The notes: generated by a model from the letters alone, not told the origin. 64,000 bases of DNA from Ruminococcus sp. AM36-2AA (GCF_003461955.1 NZ_QTYB01000017.1:3042-67041); one strand, 5' to 3'; counted from the stretch's first letter, positions 49,919 through 59,135 are shown. Numbers and translations are program-made.

Positions 49919-51865
49919 ATGAAAAATGAGAAAAAAAGCAGAAGAACTTGTCATCTGTCATCTGATCTGAAGGATATAATAAAATACATCCTGATTTTTG
50001 GTACGATCCTGGTCTTTGGAGTATATCTTCTGGCAGATGCAGAGGTCCTTGGCAATGTAAAACAGCAGGAAAGACCGGAAACATCAGTGATGATCGGATC
50101 CGGAGAAAAATTTGAAACAAGTTTCTTTTGCAAAACAAACCGGCTTTCCGGGGTAGAACTTTTTTTATCTACGGAAAGTGCGTCTGTCACAGGAAGCTTT
50201 CATGTAACACTTTATCAGGAAGAAAAAGAAATTCAGGACTGGGAAACAAATCGGCTGACAATATCTGCAGGCGATACTACGTATTTTCAACTGGATCAGA
50301 GAATCCTAAACTGTAAAGGCCGGAAATTTCGGATCATCCTGGATGAAGCAACAGGGGATACAGGTGTGGCTGCCGGTGTGATAAATAAAAAAGACGGCAC
50401 GCAGACACTTGCTTACCGTGCTATTTCCAGACCATTTTCAAAGGGACTTGTGCTCATGGCTATTTCAGCGGCGTCAGTGATTATGCTGCTGGTGTTTGCG
50501 TTTCTCAGAAGGAGAAAAGTAAAGACCGAAGTATTATTTGCAGTAATTTATCTTTTTATGAGTTTTACTACTCTGGCAGCAGTTCCTGCTTTTAATTCAC
50601 CGGATGAATACAGCCATTTTCTGAGAAGTTATGAAGTTTCCAGAGGTCATATGACTTCAGAGGGGAATGGGGGGAATGATCTGTTTTCATATGGGAGAAC
50701 TTTTAACAGCGGCCTTATCCCTGATTTTTCCTCCAAAGACCATGTTTCACTCTGGGATATCGGAGGCAATATTAATCAGCGGATCGATACCGGAAAAACA
50801 CAGTTCTACGGATTTGGAAATACAGCTCTGTATGCGCCTACATCTTATCTGCCACAGGCTATAGGGATTCGGATCGCAGATCTTTTCACAGATCGTCCGA
50901 TTGTTCTTGCCTATGGAGGAAGAGTCGCCAATATGTTATGTTTTGGTCTGATTTTCTTTCTGGCGATCCGTTTTACACCTGTGGGTAAAAACTTTATTGC
51001 ATTGCTGGGACTCGTGCCCATGAATATCCAGTCCGCAAATTCCATGTCTGCAGATGCGCTGGCACTGGCATTGACAGTAGCCATGATCGTGTTTGTACTG
51101 TACATGCGCTATAAAGAAAAACGGGTAATGAAAAAAGGACAGCTTGTGTTAATGTATGCAGTGACGGGATTTTTGTGTTTGTGTAAAGTTGTTTATATGC
51201 CATTTTGTCTCTTTTTATTTCTGATTCCGAAGGAGCGGTTCCGGAATAAAAAGAACTACTGGCTTCATGTGGCGTGTGCGGGGACAATGATCCTGCTCTT
51301 GAGCTTTGGCTGGCTTGCAATTGCGTCCGGATATCTCTGCGAGTCGCAGCCGGGAGTAGATACGGCTGCCCAGCTTATCGGAATCCTGAAAAATCCGGTT
51401 GCTTTTATACTTACCTTTGTACGTAGCCTGGATGCGTTTGGACTGGCTTATCTTACAGAAATGGTGGGAAGTACCCTTGGCTGGCTGAATATTCCAGTCT
51501 GCAGTCTTCTGGCAGTGGGTTATCTTGTTATGATGTTACTGCAGGTTTCACGAAATAACGATATGGAAGGAATTCGTATGGATCCTTTTGCAAAAATAAT
51601 GCTGGCAGGTATCAGTATTCTGGTTTTCGGCCTGATTTTTGTTACTCTTTATGGTCAGTGGACGGCCTATGGGTATGATAAGATTCTGGGGGTTCAGGGA
51701 CGTTATTTCCTGCCGCTGCTTTTGCCGGTAGTGCTTGCATTGAAGCCAAAGAGATTTGCGGAAGGTACGAACGGAACTCCGTGGGGACTGTTTCTGGGAG
51801 CCTGGAGTATCGATCTGTGTGTATATGCTACACTTTTTGTACAGGCTCTCTGTCAGTATAAATAA
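49919..51865 (+). CDS. DUF2142-like integral membrane protein
   Basis: A 648-residue membrane protein. An N-terminal anchor (about 20-40) is followed by an extracytoplasmic beta-rich domain (about 60-165, HVTLYQEEKEIQDWETNRLT) and then about ten membrane helices. NSPDEYSHFLRSYEVSRGH just after the second helix matches the DUF2142 signature, with an Asp-Glu pair similar to that of GT-C-type glycosyltransferases. The C-terminal helices include YGQWTAYGYDKILGVQGRYF, also family-typical. Possible role: polyprenyl-linked sugar transfer at the cell surface. It is not in a polysaccharide cluster here, which makes the role hard to judge. Confidence 0.82.
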   Translation: MKNEKKSRRTCHLSSDLKDIIKYILIFGTILVFGVYLLADAEVLGNVKQQERPETSVMIGSGEKFETSFFCKTNRLSGVELFLSTESASVTGSFHVTLYQEEKEIQDWETNRLTISAGDTTYFQLDQRILNCKGRKFRIILDEATGDTGVAAGVINKKDGTQTLAYRAISRPFSKGLVLMAISAASVIMLLVFAFLRRRKVKTEVLFAVIYLFMSFTTLAAVPAFNSPDEYSHFLRSYEVSRGHMTSEGNGGNDLFSYGRTFNSGLIPDFSSKDHVSLWDIGGNINQRIDTGKTQFYGFGNTALYAPTSYLPQAIGIRIADLFTDRPIVLAYGGRVANMLCFGLIFFLAIRFTPVGKNFIALLGLVPMNIQSANSMSADALALALTVAMIVFVLYMRYKEKRVMKKGQLVLMYAVTGFLCLCKVVYMPFCLFLFLIPKERFRNKKNYWLHVACAGTMILLLSFGWLAIASGYLCESQPGVDTAAQLIGILKNPVAFILTFVRSLDAFGLAYLTEMVGSTLGWLNIPVCSLLAVGYLVMMLLQVSRNNDMEGIRMDPFAKIMLAGISILVFGLIFVTLYGQWTAYGYDKILGVQGRYFLPLLLPVVLALKPKRFAEGTNGTPWGLFLGAWSIDLCVYATLFVQALCQYK

Positions 51866-52034
51866 GCAGGTTAACCTTGTTTTGATTATAAAGTGAACAG
51901 CAACAGCTATAGGAATCTGTCGATTATGATCGGACGGAAATCCTTGACTGTATGAAGCCGCAATATTATAATCAATTATAGCGTTTCTGGAAACACTATG
52001 ATAAATAACCGGAAAGAAAAAACTGTTCTGACAG
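51866..52034. other. Intergenic segment without recognised feature
   Basis: About 170 bases after the DUF2142-like gene, without an ORF, promoter or tRNA that I can support. It leads into the long inverted repeat at 52035. Confidence 0.5.
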
Positions 52035-52118
52035 AAACAAGGACAGATAGAAATACATTTTTTACAGTACAAAAGTACAATTGTTACAAAAAAATGTATT
52101 TACTATCTGTCCTTGTTT
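52035..52118. repeat. Long near-perfect inverted repeat
   Basis: The left arm (52035-52063, AAACAAGGACAGATAG followed by AAATACATTTTTT) and the right arm (52089-52118) are complementary over about 29 bp with one bulged base. The 25-base loop contains a smaller dyad GTAC-AAAA-GTAC. The stem is AT-rich without a GC clamp or a terminal T-run in either direction, so it is not a classical terminator. Confidence 0.75.
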
Positions 52119-52128
52119 GTTTTCAAAA

Positions 52129-52193
52129 AGTGGATAGTTATGTGTATAACTGCGGATTCGTATGTGGAATCAATGTGGAAGGGATGTGGATAA
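52129..52193. promoter_or_regulatory. Cluster of DnaA-box-like sites
   Basis: On the plus strand TGTGTATAA (52141-52149) and TGTGGATAA (52185-52193) are both exact matches to the complement of TTATNCACA. AGTGGATAG (52129-52137), TGTGGAATC (52163-52171) and TGTGGAAGG (52174-52182) are one to four mismatches away. All five share orientation. No dnaA or dnaN gene is near, so this is not the origin; a DnaA-titrating or regulatory site is possible. Confidence 0.5.
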
Positions 52194-52235
52194 CAAATAA
52201 ATGCTGTTATTATGGACAGAAATAGCTGAAAAAGC

Positions 52236-52264
52236 TTGACATATCACACTTTATTAAATATAAT
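52236..52264 (+). promoter_or_regulatory. Promoter of the SleB-like hydrolase gene
   Basis: Consensus TTGACA (52236-52241), a 17-base spacer and consensus TATAAT (52259-52264), 73 bases before the start codon and 43 bases after the last DnaA-box-like site. Confidence 0.85.
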
Positions 52265-52336
52265 TTTCTTATACATTACAGAAATGTTACAAACATGTAA
52301 ACAAAGAAAGGAAAATATAACGCAGGGAATGAAATT

Positions 52337-53173
52337 ATGAAAGTTGAGAAAGATTTACGGGATTCTGCAGAAATACAGGATGAACGTAAAAATGGAAAAA
52401 CCGCAAGGAATTCCGTGCGCAGTTTTGCAGTACTGACAGTGTGTGCAGTTTTTGCAATGGTGATCTCTTTGGGAACAAGAGGATTTGCAGAAAACGGCAA
52501 TGGCAGTAAAGTCTATGCTGCTTCGGATGGTGGAACGAGATCTTCGGATGAAGAGGTAGCTGTTCCTACAGGAATTGCGGGAGTCGTTTCCGGAGTTTCC
52601 GACACACCTGTGTCGGGGAGTACAGTAACCAGGATTGGAAGTTCCTGTGAGCAGGTGATCGTAGGTCAGAGAGTACAGACTGTAAAGAATACCACAGCAG
52701 ATCTCAATGTAAGCTCCTCCATGGAAAATAAAGTGAATGAACTGGATGCAAGGTCGATTACACTTGCCGAGAATCCTACGCTGATGTCAGATGAGGATTA
52801 TGATACGCTTTTGCGTATTGTTGAGGCAGAAGCTGGCAGTGAGGACATCAAAGGTCGTGTATTGGTGGCAAATGTGATCATGAACCGCATGAAAAGTGAT
52901 GATTTTCCCAATACAGTGACAGAAGTTGTATGGGATAACAGCGATGGAGTACCACAGTTTTCACCTACCTATGATGGAAGAATCAATGAAGTTACGGTCT
53001 CGAATGAAACAAAGGAAGCTGTGAAACAGGCACTAAAAGGCACCGATTATTCAGAAGGGGCATTGTTTTTTATCCAGAAATCCGCGGCGGAAGCTCATAA
53101 CATTAAATGGTTTGAAAAAGATCTCAGAAAGCTTTTCAAGTATGGAGTCCATGAATTTTATACATACAAATAA
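52337..53173 (+). CDS. Cell-wall hydrolase, SleB-like
   Basis: A 278-residue protein. A basic N-terminus and one hydrophobic helix (about 29-50, FAVLTVCAVFAMVISLGTRG) direct it to or across the membrane. A Ser/Val/Thr-rich region of low complexity follows. The C-terminal Hydrolase_2 domain (about 150-275) has LLRIVEAEAGSEDIKGRVLV with the catalytic Glu, NVIMNRMKSDDFP and GALFFIQKSAAEAHNIKWFE. SleB-type enzymes are lytic transglycosylases acting on cortex or vegetative wall. Not in a sleB-ypeB pair, so a vegetative role is possible. It has a strong promoter and its own terminator. Confidence 0.88.
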   Translation: MKVEKDLRDSAEIQDERKNGKTARNSVRSFAVLTVCAVFAMVISLGTRGFAENGNGSKVYAASDGGTRSSDEEVAVPTGIAGVVSGVSDTPVSGSTVTRIGSSCEQVIVGQRVQTVKNTTADLNVSSSMENKVNELDARSITLAENPTLMSDEDYDTLLRIVEAEAGSEDIKGRVLVANVIMNRMKSDDFPNTVTEVVWDNSDGVPQFSPTYDGRINEVTVSNETKEAVKQALKGTDYSEGALFFIQKSAAEAHNIKWFEKDLRKLFKYGVHEFYTYK

Positions 53174-53198
53174 AAAGTGCTGATTCAGCACTGGACAG

Positions 53199-53237
53199 AA
53201 CGCCGGCAGAGAAAAAGAGCCGGCGTTTTGTTTTTTT
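53199..53237 (+). terminator. Terminator after the SleB-like gene
   Basis: AACGCCGGC (53199-53207) and GCCGGCGTT (53219-53227) form a GC-rich stem followed by TTGTTTTTTT. A smaller GTGCTGATTCAGCAC dyad lies just before it. Confidence 0.85.
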
Positions 53238-53353
53238 GGAGAAAAACAATTTCAGGTTTTTTTTAAAGTGGTGGCATTTTCCATAATTCCATGCTATAAT
53301 GTGATAACGTTAGAAAGAAAACGAATATTTTACAATAGAAAGGCGGAACACCA

Positions 53354-54844
53354 ATGCAGATATTGTACAAAAGCACCAGAGGAAAAGAGCAGGCAGTTAC
53401 AGCGTCAATGGCCATACTGAAAGGCCTTTCTGAGGACGGCGGACTGTTCGTGCCTGAGCGCATTCCACAGTTGGATGTACCAATGGACAAACTGGCTCAG
53501 ATGACTTATCAGGAAACAGCATATGAGGTAATGAGCCGTTTTCTCACAGATTTTACAGAGGAAGAGCTTAAGAACTGTATCAGCAAGGCATATGACAGCA
53601 AATTTGATACAGAAAAGATCGCTCCTCTTCATGAATCCTGTGGAGCTTATTTTCTGGAGCTGTTCCACGGCGCAACTATTGCGTTTAAGGATATGGCCCT
53701 TTCCATCCTTCCTCATCTGATGACAACAGCAGCGAAGAAGAACCATGTGAAAAATGAGATCGTAATTCTTACCGCAACATCCGGAGATACCGGTAAAGCT
53801 GCCATGGCAGGTTTTGCAGATGTACCGGGAACCAAAATTATCGTATTCTATCCGAAACATGGTGTCAGCCCGATTCAGGAGAAACAGATGGTAACCCAGA
53901 AGGGAGCCAATACTTATGTGGTAGGTATTACCGGAAACTTTGACGATGCCCAGACTGCAGTTAAGAAGATGTTTAATGATCACGAGATGGCAGCAGAGCT
54001 GGATCAGGCAGGCTTCCAGTTTTCATCCGCAAATTCTATCAATATCGGACGACTTGTTCCGCAGATTGTATATTATGTATACGCTTATGCAACACTGGTA
54101 CGTGACGGTAAGATCAAAGACGGACAGGAGATCAATGTGGTAGTTCCTACCGGAAACTTTGGAAATATTCTTGCCGCATACTATGCAAAACAGATGGGAC
54201 TTCCGATCCACAAACTGATCTGTGCATCCAATGAGAATCGTGTTCTCTATGATTTCTTCCGCACAGGAACCTACGACAGAAAGAGAGATTTCATTCTTAC
54301 GACTTCTCCTTCCATGGATATCCTGATCTCCAGCAACCTGGAGCGTCTGATCTATCGCCTTACAGGAGAGAATGCTGAGAAATGTGCAGAGCTTATGAAA
54401 TCTTTAAGTGAGGGCGGAGAGTATACCATTACAGAAGAGATGAAAGCACAGCTCGGCGATTTCTATGGTAATTTCTGCAGTGAGGAAGAGACTGCAAATA
54501 CCATCAGCGAAATCTATAAAGACAGCAATTATGTAATTGATACACATACTGCAGTTGCCGCAGGCGTATATAAGAAATATGTAAGTGAGACAGATGATCA
54601 TCTTCCAACTGTTATTGCTTCTACAGCCAGTCCATATAAATTTACAAGAAGTGTTATGGATGCGCTTGGGGAAGATCATAAAGATCTGGATGATTTTGGC
54701 CTGGTAGATGCATTATCCGCGCTTTCAAAAGTGCCGGTTCCGCGTGCTGTTGAGGAGATCCGTACTGCACCGGTTCTTCATGATAAAGTGGTAGATGCAG
54801 TGGATATGCCAGCAGCAGTAAAAGAGATTCTTAACATTAAATAA
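53354..54844 (+). CDS. thrC: Threonine synthase
   Basis: A 496-residue PLP enzyme of the long (fungal/E. coli-like) class. An N-terminal domain begins LYKSTRGKEQAVTASMAILK and GLSEDGGLFVPERIP. The PLP lysine is Lys112 in HGATIAFKDMALSIL. The phosphate-binding ILTATSGDTGKAAMAGF and the cofactor loop VVPTGNFGNILAAYYAKQMG follow. It forms threonine from O-phosphohomoserine. It is transcribed alone (TATAAT at 53295-53300, weak -35), without hom or thrB. AAAGGCGG lies before the ATG. Confidence 0.96.
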   Translation: MQILYKSTRGKEQAVTASMAILKGLSEDGGLFVPERIPQLDVPMDKLAQMTYQETAYEVMSRFLTDFTEEELKNCISKAYDSKFDTEKIAPLHESCGAYFLELFHGATIAFKDMALSILPHLMTTAAKKNHVKNEIVILTATSGDTGKAAMAGFADVPGTKIIVFYPKHGVSPIQEKQMVTQKGANTYVVGITGNFDDAQTAVKKMFNDHEMAAELDQAGFQFSSANSINIGRLVPQIVYYVYAYATLVRDGKIKDGQEINVVVPTGNFGNILAAYYAKQMGLPIHKLICASNENRVLYDFFRTGTYDRKRDFILTTSPSMDILISSNLERLIYRLTGENAEKCAELMKSLSEGGEYTITEEMKAQLGDFYGNFCSEEETANTISEIYKDSNYVIDTHTAVAAGVYKKYVSETDDHLPTVIASTASPYKFTRSVMDALGEDHKDLDDFGLVDALSALSKVPVPRAVEEIRTAPVLHDKVVDAVDMPAAVKEILNIK

Positions 54845-54873
54845 TAAAAATCAGTAAGAATGTGTATTTTCTG

Positions 54874-54902
54874 TTGAAAAAGCACAAATACTGGTTTATA
54901 AT
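54874..54902 (+). promoter_or_regulatory. Promoter of the 6S RNA gene
   Basis: TTGAAA (54874-54879), a 17-base spacer and consensus TATAAT (54897-54902). The start would fall at about 54909. Confidence 0.85.
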
Positions 54903-54914
54903 AAAAACAACGAA

Positions 54915-55092
54915 AACCGAATCCTGGAATGTTCGATCCCCCTTTTCTTTTTGAACCTACATTGACATTTTGGGAATCCAAAATCGCAGGTTGGATGTCA
55001 GACCTCACGTCGTGGTAGGCAGAAGACACTGTTGAGGATACCCACCTAGCATCTGCTAGGCGTCAAAAATAAGGGAACGGCATCCCGGGATT
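54915..55092 (+). ncRNA. ssrS: 6S RNA
   Basis: A ~175-base RNA with the diagnostic closing stem of 6S RNA. The 5' strand ATCCTGGAATGTTCG (54921-54935) pairs with the 3' strand CGGCATCCCGGGAT (55078-55091), the same arrangement as GATGTTCG/CGGCATC in E. coli 6S. The middle holds GAACCTACATTGACAT and a weakly paired bubble. Such an RNA binds housekeeping RNA polymerase as a promoter mimic. It has its own consensus promoter and a terminator at 55109. End points are estimated to within several bases. Confidence 0.85.
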
Positions 55093-55108
55093 AATCGGTT
55101 AAAGACAT

Positions 55109-55132
55109 AGAGCCGGTTGATGGCTCTTTTTT
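55109..55132 (+). terminator. Terminator of the 6S RNA unit
   Basis: AGAGCC-GGTTGAT-GGCTCT followed by TTTTTC, 17 bases after the 6S RNA stem and just ahead of the galM ribosome binding site. Confidence 0.8.
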
Positions 55133-55154
55133 CATATATGGGAGGAATTACAGC

Positions 55155-56213
55155 ATGAGTGTTTCTGAGAGAAAATTTGGAACACTTCCTACAGGGGAAG
55201 AAGTAAAGATCTATCATCTTGAGAATAAAAAGGGTGCCTATGTCGAGGTACTTCAGTATGGCGCTATCCTGGTGAAAGTATGCGTGCCGGATAAGAATGG
55301 AGAACTTAAGGATGTGGTTCTGGGATATGACGATATGGAAAGTTATGAAGTGAATGGCTGCTTCTTTGGTGCGATCATTGGAAGAAGTGGAAACCGTATC
55401 GAAAATTCCAGATTTTTTATTGATGATAAAGAAGTGATTCTTACAGAGAATGAAAATCATAATAATCTGCACAGTGGTCCTGATGGCTTCGAGAAAAAAC
55501 TCTGGGCGGTAAAAGAAATTTCCCAGGATAAGAACAGCGTGGATTTCTTCCGCATCAGTCCGGATGGTGAAAATGGTTTTCCGGGAGAATTTTCGATTGT
55601 TGTGAAATATGAATTCACCGAGGAAAATGAACTGAAGATCTTTTACAGAGGACGCTCCGATGCGGCAACGGTTGCCAATATGACCAACCATTCCTATTTT
55701 AATCTGAAAGGGGAGGGCAGTGGAGATGTACTTGACCAGGAAGTATGCATTCATGCGAAATATTTTACTCCTGTGAAAGACAGTCAGTCCATTCCTACCG
55801 GTGAATATGCGCCGGTAGCAGGAACGCCGATGGATTTTAATGTTGCGAAACCAATCGGCAGAGATATTGAGGCTGATTTTGAGCAGCTGAAGTTTACGGG
55901 TGGTTATGATCATAACTATGTAACTGACAATTATGCCAAGGGTAATGTCCGTTCCATTGCCAGTGCGTACTGTAAGGAATCCGGGATTGGAATGGAAGTT
56001 TCTTCTGACTGCCCGTGTGTACAGTTCTATGCAGGTAATTTTGTCAAGGATGAGAAGGGTAAGAGCGACCATGTTTATCATGAACGGTATGGATTCTGCC
56101 TGGAAACACAGGTGGAGCCAAATGCGGTAAATGTGGACGATTTCCACTCTCCGATCCTGCGTCCCGGTGAAGAATACAGTTCAGAGACTGTTTACCGTTT
56201 CTGGGTGAAATAG
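55155..56213 (+). CDS. galM: Aldose 1-epimerase
   Basis: A 352-residue protein of the GalM fold. Conserved segments are GRSGNRIENSRFFIDD, NHNNLHSGPDGFEKKLW (catalytic His region), ATVANMTNHSYFNLKG (second catalytic His) and the C-terminal YGFCLETQVEPNAVN with the catalytic Glu. It interconverts alpha and beta anomers of glucose or galactose before further metabolism. GGGAGG precedes the ATG. The gene is not in a sugar-utilisation operon; the GNAT gene follows after 36 bases and may be co-transcribed. Confidence 0.94.
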   Translation: MSVSERKFGTLPTGEEVKIYHLENKKGAYVEVLQYGAILVKVCVPDKNGELKDVVLGYDDMESYEVNGCFFGAIIGRSGNRIENSRFFIDDKEVILTENENHNNLHSGPDGFEKKLWAVKEISQDKNSVDFFRISPDGENGFPGEFSIVVKYEFTEENELKIFYRGRSDAATVANMTNHSYFNLKGEGSGDVLDQEVCIHAKYFTPVKDSQSIPTGEYAPVAGTPMDFNVAKPIGRDIEADFEQLKFTGGYDHNYVTDNYAKGNVRSIASAYCKESGIGMEVSSDCPCVQFYAGNFVKDEKGKSDHVYHERYGFCLETQVEPNAVNVDDFHSPILRPGEEYSSETVYRFWVK

Positions 56214-56249
56214 GGAAGAAACAAAAAATAAAAGAGGTGTAATAAAGCA

Positions 56250-56837
56250 ATGCAGATACGTGTGGCAGAAGAAAAAGATGCGGCAGCACTGGTAGAGATT
56301 TATTCCTACTATGTAGAAAAAACGGCGATCACATTTGAATATGAAACACCGTCCACAGAGGAATTTGCGGAAAGAATTCATAACATAAAAGAAAAATATC
56401 CATATATTGTGGCAGAAGAGAACGGAGAAATCCTGGGTTATGCCTATGGCTCTGCCTTTCATCCAAGAGCTGCTTATGGGTGGTGCGCCGAAATGTCCAT
56501 CTATGTGAAACATGATCGAAGAGGCAGCGGTGCAGGCGGAAGACTCTACCGTGCCCTGGAAAGTCTTCTTGCGGAGATGGGAGTGCTGAACCTGAATGCG
56601 TGTATTGCGGTGGCACCGAAAGAAGATGAATATCTGACTAATGCCAGTGTGGACTTTCATAAACATTTTGGATATAAACGCGTGGGAGAGTTCCACAGAT
56701 GCGGATATAAGTTTAACCGCTGGTATAATATGATATGGATGGAAAAGATGATTGGCGAACATAAAAGTGTACAGCCGGAAGTAAAAGCTTTTCCGAAAAT
56801 CCAGGATAAGATTGGCTTTGAACGGTTTTCCTGGTAA
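56250..56837 (+). CDS. GNAT family N-acetyltransferase (phosphinothricin-type)
   Basis: A 195-residue GNAT protein. MQIRVAEEKDAAALVEIYSY and ITFEYETPSTEEFAERI open the fold, EMSIYVKHDRRGSGAGGRLY is the acetyl-CoA-binding motif A (RxxGxG/A), and FHKHFGYKRVGEFHRCGYK is the C-terminal motif. This pattern is that of the phosphinothricin/methionine-sulfoximine acetyltransferase group, which acetylates amino-acid analogues. The natural substrate is unknown. It is preceded by AGAGGTG and followed 20 bases later by the YihY gene. Confidence 0.9.
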   Translation: MQIRVAEEKDAAALVEIYSYYVEKTAITFEYETPSTEEFAERIHNIKEKYPYIVAEENGEILGYAYGSAFHPRAAYGWCAEMSIYVKHDRRGSGAGGRLYRALESLLAEMGVLNLNACIAVAPKEDEYLTNASVDFHKHFGYKRVGEFHRCGYKFNRWYNMIWMEKMIGEHKSVQPEVKAFPKIQDKIGFERFSW

Positions 56838-56857
56838 AAAAACTTGAGGGGGTCAGC

Positions 56858-57751
56858 ATGGACGAGGAAAAGAAAAATATAATCCAGCTCATGCTGGGGT
56901 TTGTGCGAAGGGCAAACGGAGATCATGTCAGTGCATATGCGGCGCAGGCAGCATACTTTCTGATCATGTCATTTATTCCGTTTATCCTTTTTCTCACAAC
57001 ACTGATCCGTTACACACCGTTAAGCTATAATGTAGTCCGGGACGCCATTGTCGGTTTTGTGCCCGGAAATCTGCAGACTTTTGTGCTGAGCATTGTAGTG
57101 GAAGTGTACAAAAGAAGCACAGCGATCGTCCCGTTGTCTGCGCTGATGGCGCTTTGGGCATCCGGAAAGGGAATGCAGGCTATTATTAACGGTCTGAATA
57201 CCATTTATCATGTGAAGGAAACACGAAACTGGCTGATGAACCGGATCTATTCGGTTTTTTATATGCTGCTGTTTGTTCTGGCGATCATTGTTACCCTTCT
57301 GGTTCTGGTCCTTGGTAACCGGATCCAGATGGCTGTACAAAAAACGATTCCAATTCTGGGAAGACTGATGGCCAGGATCATGGGAGCCAGGACATTGCTG
57401 GTGTTTGCGGTACTGTTTGTGGTATTTCTGGTGTTGTATAAAGTGCTGCCCAACCGGAAGGCAACCTTTAAAAGCCAGCTTCCCGGAGCGTTTATCATTG
57501 CTATGGCATGGCTAATCTTTTCCTATGGATTTTCTCTGTATTTTGAATTTTTTCCGAATTTCGGAAATATGTATGGAAGCCTGACTGCACTGATCATGGT
57601 AATGCTGTGGCTGTATGTGTGTATGAACCTGATTCTTTACGGGGCAGAGATTAATGCATACTTCGAAAATGAGTTCCGAAAAGCCCAGAAATCCGTAAAA
57701 ACTCTCCTTACCAAGAAAGAAAATGAAAAAAACAGCTCCAAAGAATCCTGA
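56858..57751 (+). CDS. YihY/BrkB family membrane protein
   Basis: A 297-residue integral membrane protein with six helices. Conserved family segments are AYAAQAAYFLIMSFIPFILF near residues 28-47, LMALWASGKGMQAIINGLNT near 88-110, and the C-terminal FPNFGNMYGSLTALIMVMLW. The charged tail (270-297) is Lys/Glu-rich. Proteins of this family were once taken for RNase BN; their real function is unsettled, with transport of lipids or ions proposed. GAGGGGG precedes the ATG. The pheST promoter starts right after its stop. Confidence 0.9.
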   Translation: MDEEKKNIIQLMLGFVRRANGDHVSAYAAQAAYFLIMSFIPFILFLTTLIRYTPLSYNVVRDAIVGFVPGNLQTFVLSIVVEVYKRSTAIVPLSALMALWASGKGMQAIINGLNTIYHVKETRNWLMNRIYSVFYMLLFVLAIIVTLLVLVLGNRIQMAVQKTIPILGRLMARIMGARTLLVFAVLFVVFLVLYKVLPNRKATFKSQLPGAFIIAMAWLIFSYGFSLYFEFFPNFGNMYGSLTALIMVMLWLYVCMNLILYGAEINAYFENEFRKAQKSVKTLLTKKENEKNSSKES

Positions 57752-57759
57752 CTTTGCGC

Positions 57760-57788
57760 TTGACAGAAAGCAGACCTTGTGGCATAGT
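57760..57788 (+). promoter_or_regulatory. Promoter of the pheST T-box leader
   Basis: TTGACA (57760-57765) with CATAGT (57783-57788) at a 17-base spacing, beginning 9 bases after the YihY gene. An alternative -10, TAGTAT, is 2 bases downstream. Confidence 0.65.
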
Positions 57789-57794
57789 ATTAAA

Positions 57795-58038
57795 AGACAG
57801 AAAAGCTGTGAAGGTGTTTATAGAGGATCATTTTCTCACAGAGAAGGGAGGTCGCCGGCTGTAAGCTTCCCCGGGTTCAGATGATTCTTGAATTTCCCAC
57901 CGGAGCTTCCTCTCTGAAGTAACAGTAGGAGATGACGTGCGCTGCGCGTTAAGCAGATAAGAGGTGCCCGTGATCTTTTCATGGGAAACTGGGTGGTACC
58001 GCGGATATTCCGTCCCTTTTATAAGGGACGGTTTTTTT
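57795..58038 (+). promoter_or_regulatory. Phe-specific T-box riboswitch of pheST
   Basis: A T-box leader of about 245 bases. The specifier codon TTC (Phe) is at 57894-57896 in GAATTTCCCACC. An AGTAGGAGATGACG element follows near 57926. The T-box AACTGGGTGGTACCGCG lies at 57988-58004, and the terminator hairpin CGTCCCTT...AAGGGACG (58011-58030) is followed by GTTTTTTT. Uncharged tRNA-Phe would allow read-through into pheS. Confidence 0.94.
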
Positions 58039-58109
58039 ATTGCCTGTATCTGAATTTTCGGGGCAGGCGGCGTATCATTTGATTATTTTAATTAAAGGAG
58101 AAATAGACC

Positions 58110-59135
58110 ATGGATATGAAAGAAAGACTTCAGGAACTGGCTGAGAATGCCAGAAAACGGATCGAGGAATCCGAGGGCCTGGACAAGCTGAATGATGTGC
58201 GTGTTGCATATCTTGGAAAAAAAGGTGAGCTTACAGCAATCTTAAAAGGTATGAAAGATGTTGCTCCGGAAGAGCGTCCGAAAGTTGGTCAGCTTGTCAA
58301 TGAGACAAGAGCCAAGATCGAGGAACTTCTGGAAGCTTCCAAGAAAGATTTCGAGGAGAAAGTCCGCGAGGAAAAAATGAAGGCCGAAGTGATCGATGTA
58401 ACACTTCCTGCAAAGAAAGCAAAAATTGGTCATCGTCATCCGAACACCATCGCTCTGGAAGAAGTTGAGCGTATTTTCATCGGAATGGGATATGAGGTTG
58501 TAGAAGGTCCGGAAGTTGAGTATGCGGATTACAACTTTACAAAACTGAACATTCCGGAGAACCATCCGGCAAGAGACGAGCAGGATACTTTCTTTATCAA
58601 CGATTCCATTCTGCTTCGTTCCCAGACATCACCGGTTCAGGCACGTGAGATGGAAAAAGGCAAACTCCCGATCCGTATGATCGCGCCTGGCCGTGTATTC
58701 CGTTCTGATGAAGTAGATGCGACACATTCTCCTTCTTTCCATCAGATCGAAGGTCTTGTTATTGACAAGAACGTTACTTTTGCAGACCTTAAGGGAACTC
58801 TTCAGGAGTTTGCAAAAGAGCTGTTCGGACCGGAGACAAAGACAAAATTCCGTCCGCATCATTTCCCGTTCACAGAGCCAAGTGCTGAGGTTGATGTTTC
58901 CTGCTTCAAATGTGGCGGAAAAGGCTGCCGTTTCTGTAAAGGTTCCGGCTGGATTGAAATTCTTGGCTGCGGTATGGTTCATCCGAATGTTCTCCGTATG
59001 TGCGGAATCGATCCGGATGAGTACACAGGATTTGCTTTTGGTGTAGGTCTGGAGCGTATCGCACTTCTGAAATATGAGATCGATGATATGCGTCTTCTCT
59101 ATGAGAACGACAGCAGATTCCTGAAACAGTTCTAA
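58110..59135 (+). CDS. pheS: Phenylalanyl-tRNA synthetase alpha subunit
   Basis: A 341-residue class II synthetase subunit. The N-terminal coiled coil (about 1-85) contacts tRNA. Catalytic motifs are [40 protein letters not shown] (motif 2) and the motif 3 segment [20 protein letters not shown]. With PheT it charges tRNA-Phe as an alpha2-beta2 enzyme. It is controlled by the T-box just upstream and followed 66 bases later by pheT. A Cys-rich zinc-like loop [16 protein letters not shown] (about 268-285) is a feature of many Firmicute PheS. Confidence 0.97.
   Translation: MDMKERLQELAENARKRIEESEGLDKLNDVRVAYLGKKGELTAILKGMKDVAPEERPKVGQLVNETRAKIEELLEASKKDFEEKVREEKMKAEVIDVTLPAKKAKIGHRHPNTIALEEVERIFIGMGYEVVEGPEVEYADYNFTKLNIPENHPARDEQDTFFINDSILLRSQTSPVQAREMEKGKLPIRMIAPGRVFRSDEVDATHSPSFHQIEGLVIDKNVTFADLKGTLQEFAKELFGPETKTKFRPHHFPFTEPSAEVDVSCFKCGGKGCRFCKGSGWIEILGCGMVHPNVLRMCGIDPDEYTGFAFGVGLERIALLKYEIDDMRLLYENDSRFLKQF

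Noticed and set aside
54845..55154. A riboswitch for galM between thrC and galM
   Set aside because: The region has the closing stem, promoter and terminator of a free-standing 6S RNA, which explains it better.
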